From Saprospiraceae bacterium (GTDB lineage: Bacteria; Bacteroidota; Bacteroidia; Chitinophagales; Saprospiraceae), in the NCBI GenBank assembly GCA_028282725.1, contig JANQHF010000001.1:1-38253 (forward strand): 38,253 nucleotides of DNA, read 5' to 3'. Both the position numbers and the translations under genes were made by a program. Below, one piece after another: positions 32,850 to 38,253 of the stretch; position 1 is the stretch's first letter; every line of letters starts with the position of its first letter. Below the pieces are notes generated by a model that saw only the letters and a program-made list of their open reading frames with translations, was not told where the DNA came from and did not search any database.

Positions 32850-34199
32850 ATGATTCAATTGCTTGTCAAACAATATGTAAGATCAAGAGGTCTAATGATA
32901 GGACTCATGTTGCTCTTCATATCCGGATTGGTAAGTATTTACATAGGTAAACTCTTTTTAGAGCGACAGGCAAATACAATTGACACTACCTCAATTGTAC
33001 AGAAAGAGCAAATAGTCAGACATTTAGAACATGCTGACAGTCACATTGGTCTTCTTTTATATTATATCAGGTTTGGATTGGCCAATGAAACTCCTGCACT
33101 TTCCGGCCTTGCAATAGGTCACAGAGATATTCGCCTTCCTGCACAACTTGTGAATATCAGAAACCTTGAAGAACAAAAGAATGCACAAGAACTCGTTAAT
33201 CCGCTTTATCAGCTCCTGGGCAATATGGATTTGAGTTTTGTAATCATCTATTTGTTTCCACTTATCATTATCGGTATTGGCTTTAATCTTGTATCAGAAG
33301 AAAGAGAATCCGGAGTTTGGTCATTGATCAAAAGTCAACCTATAGACTGTAAAGAAATCTTTAAGAAAAAACTCTTGATTCGGTTCGTAAGTGTACTACT
33401 AGTTCTATTGCTTCTTTTAGTAGTTGGGATGATCTATTTACATATCCCAGTCGATCAGAGTTTTCTCTTGTTTATGAGTCTATCATTTATCTATATAATC
33501 TTTTGGTTTTCATATATATGGTTTGTTACAAGTTTTCAGCTATCATCCAATCAAAATGCTCTGATTCTCCTTTCAACCTGGATTATCCTGACGATTATAG
33601 CACCTGCCAGCTTAAACAATGTCATTACCAATTTATATCCTGTTCCGGAAGCCTATAGTACGACAATTGAGAGTCGAGAGGGATATCACAGTAAATGGGA
33701 TTTACCAAAAGAACCTACGATCACTAAATTCAAAGAAACCTACCCGGAATTTGAACAGTATAATCATCCGGACGACCAGGATTTTAGTTGGTTTTGGTAT
33801 TATGCTATGCAACATATGGGAGATGATGAATCAAGATCCTATGTACGAGCAATGAAGGAAAAATTACAAATGAGGGATCGCGTCAGCAGGGTAGTCGGTT
33901 ACATAATGCCAAGTATTCATACACAATTATCAATGAATACCACCAGTCGTTCTGACATGACTAATTACCTGAACTATATAGAGGCATTGGAAGCATTTCA
34001 TGAAAAAACACGACTCTACTTCTATCCAAAGATTTTTCAAAATACACCGGTAGACCAGGAAGATTGGCAAGCATTCTCATTAGAATTTTTTCGAGACCAG
34101 CGTCAGGTGAATTGGATGTTATTACTACCACTTTTCGGTATGAGTTTATCGCTTATCATCATTGCAAATCCAAGGTGGAATAAAAATTTAATGAGGTAA
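32850..34199 (+). CDS. ABC-2 permease, DUF3526 type (fourth; no adjacent ATPase)
   Basis: A 449-residue paralogue of the permease at 19518, with shared elements IYIGKLFLERQ, TPALSGLAIGHRDIRLPAQLVNI and NMDLSFVIIYLFPLIIIGIGFN followed by SEERESGVW. It begins 1 base after the preceding stop, so the two are translated together and probably form a heterodimeric channel. Its His residues in the loop (HLEHADSHIG) might contact metal. The downstream stretch to the convergent hydrolase gene is only 31 bases. Confidence 0.82.
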   Translation: MIQLLVKQYVRSRGLMIGLMLLFISGLVSIYIGKLFLERQANTIDTTSIVQKEQIVRHLEHADSHIGLLLYYIRFGLANETPALSGLAIGHRDIRLPAQLVNIRNLEEQKNAQELVNPLYQLLGNMDLSFVIIYLFPLIIIGIGFNLVSEERESGVWSLIKSQPIDCKEIFKKKLLIRFVSVLLVLLLLLVVGMIYLHIPVDQSFLLFMSLSFIYIIFWFSYIWFVTSFQLSSNQNALILLSTWIILTIIAPASLNNVITNLYPVPEAYSTTIESREGYHSKWDLPKEPTITKFKETYPEFEQYNHPDDQDFSWFWYYAMQHMGDDESRSYVRAMKEKLQMRDRVSRVVGYIMPSIHTQLSMNTTSRSDMTNYLNYIEALEAFHEKTRLYFYPKIFQNTPVDQEDWQAFSLEFFRDQRQVNWMLLLPLFGMSLSLIIIANPRWNKNLMR

Positions 34200-34230
34200 T
34201 AAATAGCATGCCTTGTGATTAATTATCGAA

Positions 34231-35106
34231 CTATTTGTTTTTCTCAAAGAATTGTTCCATCAGTAGATTAAACTCTTCAGGATGTTCCCAAAACATCGCA
34301 TGGCTACTAATCGGGAATATTTCAGCAGAAGGAATGACATTTTTTAACCATGATTTGCCTTTATCAAACCACGATTCTCTTAAAAGAAAGAGGGCGGGTG
34401 TTGTGCTATCAAAGTTCCTTAAAACATCTGTATAATCTGAAGCCATTCCATCAATATACAAGCTCAGTGCGGCATGATTGGGCGTCATTATCATTTCAGA
34501 AACCATCCAATTACGGGTCAAGCTGTCGATCGGTTTATCTAACATCCAATCGATAATACCATAGGCACCGGACGGTCGACGTTCCAGCAGCCCCTTTAAA
34601 CTACTTCGATAACCATTGAATGAACCATATACCCATTCTTTCCCCGGATCCCCGATCCATTTGGGAGTCTCGTCTATAAAAACAATTTGCTTAATCCGGT
34701 CTGTACCAAATTGATCCAGATATTCAAAAATGGTAAGGCACCCACTCGACCATCCTACCAAAATTGTTTCGGAAATGCCCAATGAGTCAATAATCCCTTT
34801 TAGATCCCTGGCATGTTGTTTATAAGTGTTTCTTTCCATTGTCTTTTTTGACCTACCCTGGCTTCTCGGATCGTAAGAAATGACCCTGTATTCTGACTTG
34901 AAATATTCCGTTTGTTTTTTGAAAAAACCGGAAGTCATTGTCCAACCCGGAATAAAGATGATTGGTTGGCCCGTTCCTGTATCTTCATAATATATATCTA
35001 TCTCACCATTCAGGTTTTCAATGAAAGTTCCTTGAGATTCAGCAGCTTGGAATAATAAAATGAGCAATAAAAGTGCATAAAAACGGGTCTCAAAATTCTT
35101 GTACAT
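34231..35106 (-). CDS. Exported alpha/beta hydrolase
   Basis: A 291-residue protein with an N-terminal signal peptide (about 1-25, cut after AAESQG or nearby). The alpha/beta-hydrolase fold is clear: the oxyanion region FIPGWTMTSGFF, the nucleophile elbow VGWSSG (Ser in G-W-S-S-G), acid in the later strand region and the catalytic His in ISSHAMFW near the C-terminus. Its start overlaps the racemase-like gene by 17 bases, and both are exported, so they may share a periplasmic job. The substrate, an ester, amide or lactone, cannot be named from the sequence. Confidence 0.85.
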   Translation of the reverse strand: MYKNFETRFYALLLLILLFQAAESQGTFIENLNGEIDIYYEDTGTGQPIIFIPGWTMTSGFFKKQTEYFKSEYRVISYDPRSQGRSKKTMERNTYKQHARDLKGIIDSLGISETILVGWSSGCLTIFEYLDQFGTDRIKQIVFIDETPKWIGDPGKEWVYGSFNGYRSSLKGLLERRPSGAYGIIDWMLDKPIDSLTRNWMVSEMIMTPNHAALSLYIDGMASDYTDVLRNFDSTTPALFLLRESWFDKGKSWLKNVIPSAEIFPISSHAMFWEHPEEFNLLMEQFFEKNK

Positions 35107-36307
35107 ACTTAGGTATGGATTCTTTGAAATTTATTTGGAGATAATTATGACCTTTTATGGACTCGGCAAAGCCCTTCGGAGTAATTTGAAATGGGTCGGG
35201 ACCGATCAAAGTAGCTATATCGCCAACTTTTACAGTAGTCTTTTTCCCGAGTAACAGATTACAATGGCTTGCATTTACATTTATAACTGGAAACAACTGA
35301 TTGCCTACCAATACTTTGGCTCCGTTTTCAGATCTGCTGTCATAACCATCTGCCCATCCGATTGGGATAGTTGCGATCCATTCTTCTTTTTTAGCCGTAT
35401 AAAATCTCGAAAAGCCCACTGTATCACCCTTCCTTAGTTTTTCTATTCTGATCACACGTGCCTTTAGTCTGAAGGAAGGTTGCAGACTATACTCTTGTGA
35501 ACTTATATGATCCACAGAAGGAAGTGATCCGTGCAACAGTATGCCCGGTCTCACCATGTCCAGATGTGAGCCTGGGATGTCTAAGATAGATTGAGAAGGT
35601 GCCGCATGACATTTACCAACATGAATACCGACCTCTTTTAAACGATGTACAAGTGTATTGAACCTATCCAGCTGCTCATTGGCAAAATCAATAGGGGAGG
35701 TAAGGGTGGTAAAGACACCCCCTATGCTGAATGTGTCTTCAGCAGCGATCTTTTTGCCCCACTCATATGCTTGATGATATGGCATTCCCATGCGACCTAA
35801 TCCTGTGTCAATGTAGAGTTGTACCTTTTTTTTGACAATACCACGATGTGCAATGCTTTGGATCTTTTTTAGAGACTCATAGGAATGAACACTTAAAGTG
35901 ATATTCGATTCTACAAGATCTTTACCCAATACACTGTCAAAGTCTCCCATCAAAAGGATGGGTTTTTTTACCCCGGCATTTCTTACCGCCAAGGCTCTTT
36001 CTTCCTTGACCAAGGCGATGCCGGTGATTTGAGGATGTCCGTCCAAAATGCGACTAACTTCAATATCTCCGATTCCATAGGCATTGTTCTTCAGCACTGC
36101 GAGGACCGGTTTCCCTTTTGCCATTTTGCTCGCTACATCGACATTATTCCAATAGGCTTTTTTTGAAATTTCCAGCCAGGGGTTGATGCCTCCCGGCCCA
36201 TGAATTTCCTTGTTAGCGGATATCAAATTTGAAAAGGGAATTGCCATTCCTCCTGCTGCCGTTGCACATGCCGATTCCCTGATGAAGTTTCTTCTCGACT
36301 TTTTCAT
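35090..36307 (-). CDS. Tat-exported alanine-racemase-like PLP protein with an altered active site
   Basis: A 405-residue fold-type III PLP protein. ATG 36307 gives the twin-arginine leader MKKSRRNFIRE followed by an Ala/Gly-rich stretch, so it should act in the periplasm; ordinary alanine racemase is cytoplasmic. An upstream ATG at 36337 is less likely. The PLP lysine is present (AVLKNNAYG, Lys73), as are the racemase features LYIDTGLGRMGMP and LKARV (Arg for the PLP ring). The second catalytic base, Tyr in VSYGxxY of canonical enzymes, aligns with Phe in VGFSRFYTA (about residue 297), in a stretch otherwise close to the Geobacillus enzyme (EEWIATIPIG). The usual CMD/SMD motif is NASH. It may be a racemase-like lyase, aldolase or binder, or an unusual racemase. 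Confidence 0.78.
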   Translation of the reverse strand: MKKSRRNFIRESACATAAGGMAIPFSNLISANKEIHGPGGINPWLEISKKAYWNNVDVASKMAKGKPVLAVLKNNAYGIGDIEVSRILDGHPQITGIALVKEERALAVRNAGVKKPILLMGDFDSVLGKDLVESNITLSVHSYESLKKIQSIAHRGIVKKKVQLYIDTGLGRMGMPYHQAYEWGKKIAAEDTFSIGGVFTTLTSPIDFANEQLDRFNTLVHRLKEVGIHVGKCHAAPSQSILDIPGSHLDMVRPGILLHGSLPSVDHISSQEYSLQPSFRLKARVIRIEKLRKGDTVGFSRFYTAKKEEWIATIPIGWADGYDSRSENGAKVLVGNQLFPVINVNASHCNLLLGKKTTVKVGDIATLIGPDPFQITPKGFAESIKGHNYLQINFKESIPKYVQEF

Positions 36308-36373
36308 ATTACTTCTTTGATCTTGTCGTAGCTTCAAATGATCTTTTTATCAAACTCAATCTGTGTCGACTGC

Positions 36374-37378
36374 TCATTCTGTGATGCGAAGCCGAGATAT
36401 TAAATCATAGATGGATTCAACTTCGTGTGGCGAGTCATCTTCCAACATCTTCCATCTCATAAGCCCGTTTTCATTTGGTATTTCAATTTTAATCCTTGCA
36501 TTGGGCTGAATCGAAAAACCAGCCCGTTCCAATGCCCTCTTGGTCCATATAGCCATCTCACCGTCGCCTATGAGTTGTACTCCTTGATTTTGAGCATCTC
36601 TTTGCATTTGAAAAGCGCCGATCGTTTTGTTAAAGTTAACTCCTTCACTTAAGAAGGCTCTTTCAAATGCACCATTGAGCACCAAATCTTCCGGGGCACC
36701 AACTTTCAAATCTCCGCCTTTGGGTAAAAGCCAGAGCTTGTCAGCAGTCCTCAGGGCCAGATCCATATCATGGGTCGAAAGTAGGATGGCCTTGCCGGTT
36801 TCGTGAGCGAGTTTCTTGAGGAGCTGCATGATCTCTACCCTGCGGGGAAGATCGAGAAAGGCCGTCACTTCATCCAATATCATTAATTCAGGTTCCTGGG
36901 CCAGAGCTCTTGCAACCATTATTTTTTGTCGTTCGCCATCGCTCAACTCAGCGAGAACCCTTCCTGTCAATTCATCCGCCCCCGTCATTTTAATAGACCA
37001 TTGGATCACTTCATGATCTTTGTCACCAAGCTTTCCCGTCCAACTTATATGCGGATATCGTCCAAGTGATACGACCTCATATGCAGTTAGCATTCCAGCT
37101 TGCACGCGATCGGTCAGGACAAGGCTTAATTTTTTAGCCAATTGTCGGGCCGACATTTCGTGAATGCTATTTCCTTCCAACAGGACACGTCCTGCCAGTG
37201 GTTTTTGCGAACCGGAAATGGTACGCATCAGTGTAGATTTTCCAGCACCATTTGGTCCAAGTAAACAAACCAATTCACCTGTATATAAATCCACTGTCAT
37301 GTCCCTGGCAACGATTGTTTTTTCGCGCCTTTGTGTATAGCCTATAGTCAGATTATCAAGTCGTACAATTCTTTTCAT
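36374..37378 (-). CDS. FecE/BtuD-type ABC importer ATPase with C-terminal extension
   Basis: A 334-residue ATPase of the iron-siderophore/haem/cobalamin import class. It shows Walker A GPNGAGKST (about 41-49), VLTDRVQAGMLTAYEVVSLGRYPH, signature LSDGERQK, Walker B LMILDEVTAFLD and the switch His in LLSTHDMD. After the normal ATPase end near residue 250, another ~80 residues form a small domain (QLIGDGEMAIWTKRALERAGF, RWKMLEDDSPHEVESIYDLISRLR), which I recall as common in Bacteroidota FecE homologues and which may be regulatory. It lies 13 bases after the permease gene and 66 bases before the racemase-like gene. No TTGCAAC box is seen upstream inside the window. Confidence 0.88.
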   Translation of the reverse strand: MKRIVRLDNLTIGYTQRREKTIVARDMTVDLYTGELVCLLGPNGAGKSTLMRTISGSQKPLAGRVLLEGNSIHEMSARQLAKKLSLVLTDRVQAGMLTAYEVVSLGRYPHISWTGKLGDKDHEVIQWSIKMTGADELTGRVLAELSDGERQKIMVARALAQEPELMILDEVTAFLDLPRRVEIMQLLKKLAHETGKAILLSTHDMDLALRTADKLWLLPKGGDLKVGAPEDLVLNGAFERAFLSEGVNFNKTIGAFQMQRDAQNQGVQLIGDGEMAIWTKRALERAGFSIQPNARIKIEIPNENGLMRWKMLEDDSPHEVESIYDLISRLRITE

Positions 37379-37391
37379 CGATCACTTCTTA

Positions 37392-38253
37392 TTATAATTC
37401 GAATCCACGCATTCTGCGATTTTGTAATATTACCCACATGACTACGGGAGCACCAATCAGGGCATTAACGGCATTGAGATGTAGAAAATGACGTTCCCAT
37501 GGCAAGTGAACGAAGAGGTCAGCAGCCAATGCAATTACACTGCCCAATAACATAACTGCAGGAATAAGGACTTTATGGTCGGAGGTATTAAAGAGACCTC
37601 GAGCCAAATGTGGTATGATCAATCCTAAAAAAAGAATTGGGCCACAGTAAGCAGTCACCGGAGCCGCCAATAATACCGCACTCGTCAGGGTTACCGTTCG
37701 GGTACGTCGGACAGAGATACCCATACTCCGGGCATAGTTTTCACCCAGTAATAAAGCATTTAGTGGTTTGGCCATCAGCCAGCCACTAATCAGGCCAATA
37801 ATCGTGAGGGGCAGCAAAATAGGAAAGTGCTCCCAGTAGACTCCGGCAAAACTCCCATCATTCCATCCGGCAAAAATTTTGGCTTGAGATTGATTTGTAA
37901 AGTGTAGGATGACGCTGATCAAACCTTGTGCGAGGTAGCCTAGCATTAATCCAAAAATTAAAAGGGTAATGGTACTCACACGTCGGGCTACGGCTACAAT
38001 GAGCAGTAAGACCAGGATACATCCCAACATGGCACCCGCCACAATGCTCAAATTACTGAGGAAGGCAAAATTCTCTAAAAAGCCGGAACCGACAACCGCA
38101 GCAGCGGTGACAACCAGGGCCACGCCCAATTGAGCTCCAGCGGTCAGACCTAACGCCCAGGGACCCGCCAATGGATTCCGAAACAACGTTTGTAGTTGCA
38201 ATCCCGCTGCACCAAGAGCAGCTCCCCCGATAGCAGCGGCAACCGTCCTGGGG
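37392..38253 (-). CDS. FecCD-type ABC importer permease, 5' end beyond window
   Basis: The frame is open to the right edge, so the gene starts outside the window; about 287 codons are visible of the usual 330-350. The edge residues PRTVAAAIGGAALGAAGLQLQTLFRNPLAGP match the conserved FecCD segment (RLPR...LxGxxLaxaGxxxQxxxRNPLAxP), so the internal ATG at 38201 is not a true start. About eight hydrophobic segments remain. The C-terminal half has GxxVRRTR and the conserved FLGLIIPHLAR loop, which docks with the ATPase. With the following ATPase it makes an importer for iron-siderophore, haem, cobalamin or another metal complex; the binding protein should lie to the right. Confidence 0.9.
   Translation of the reverse strand, partial: PRTVAAAIGGAALGAAGLQLQTLFRNPLAGPWALGLTAGAQLGVALVVTAAAVVGSGFLENFAFLSNLSIVAGAMLGCILVLLLIVAVARRVSTITLLIFGLMLGYLAQGLISVILHFTNQSQAKIFAGWNDGSFAGVYWEHFPILLPLTIIGLISGWLMAKPLNALLLGENYARSMGISVRRTRTVTLTSAVLLAAPVTAYCGPILFLGLIIPHLARGLFNTSDHKVLIPAVMLLGSVIALAADLFVHLPWERHFLHLNAVNALIGAPVVMWVILQNRRMRGFEL

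Noticed and set aside
38050-38201. ATG at 38201 as the start of the FecCD permease.
   Set aside because: Conserved FecCD residues continue upstream to the window edge, so this ATG is internal and the gene is truncated by the window.

Overview
The window looks like chromosomal DNA of a Bacteroidota bacterium, probably a Saprospiraceae or Chitinophagia-type marine or soil lineage. The signs are a secreted protein with a type-B T9SS (gliding-motility/CHU) sorting domain, TonB receptors with an N-terminal carboxypeptidase-D-like domain, many Bacteroidota-style lipoproteins, AT-rich intergenic DNA and TTTG/TAnnTTTG-like promoter elements. No rRNA, tRNA, CRISPR array, transposase or phage gene was seen.

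Layout. 1-8.2 kb is a mixed housekeeping region: a cut-off secreted protein, a membrane fatty-acid desaturase, an SDR oxidoreductase followed by an AraC regulator, a Tat-exported isoquinoline-1-oxidoreductase-type molybdenum hydroxylase (small and large subunit), and a T9SS cargo protein. 8.3-14.0 kb is one tight operon of eight genes: an NTF2-like protein, an unknown protein, two MerC-domain membrane proteins flanking a COG0523 zinc GTPase, a LolD/MacB-type ABC ATPase, a permease with a His/Asp-rich loop, and a DUF3299-like membrane-anchored protein. 14.0-17.2 kb holds a UshA-like 5'-nucleotidase split into two overlapping genes, and a DUF418 membrane protein. 17.4-20.8 kb is an ABC-2 exporter (one ATPase, two DUF3526-type permeases). 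21.0-22.1 kb is an aspartoacylase-family gene broken by one in-frame stop. 22.3-27.9 kb, on the minus strand, is a Fur-family regulator (probable Zur), a TonB receptor and a giant lipoprotein made of five near-identical 175-residue repeats. 28.2-34.2 kb, on the plus strand, is a small His-rich lipoprotein, a siderophore-type TonB receptor and a second pair of DUF3526-type permeases with no ATPase of its own. 34.2-38.25 kb, on the minus strand, is the start of a FecCD/FecE-type importer operon that ends in a Tat-exported alanine-racemase-like protein and an alpha/beta hydrolase.

How it fits together. A 17-bp palindrome, TTGCAAC-N3-GTTGCAA, stands in front of the 8.5-kb operon (two copies), the 17.4-kb ABC exporter (one) and the 28.8-kb TonB receptor (two). 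Weaker versions precede the fur-family gene, the repeat lipoprotein and possibly the small His-rich lipoprotein. The palindrome, the resident Fur-family gene and the zinc-type gene content (COG0523 GTPase, His-rich proteins, MerC proteins, TonB receptors) together point to a large Zur (zinc-starvation) regulon island of about 26 kb. I infer that it handles zinc, perhaps as a metallophore complex: capture at the surface (repeat lipoprotein, two TonB receptors), movement across the envelope (two ABC-2 permease pairs possibly sharing one ATPase, plus the MacB-like unit), and delivery to proteins in the cytoplasm (COG0523). The regulator-site link and the metal are inferences; the palindromes and gene order are read directly from the sequence.
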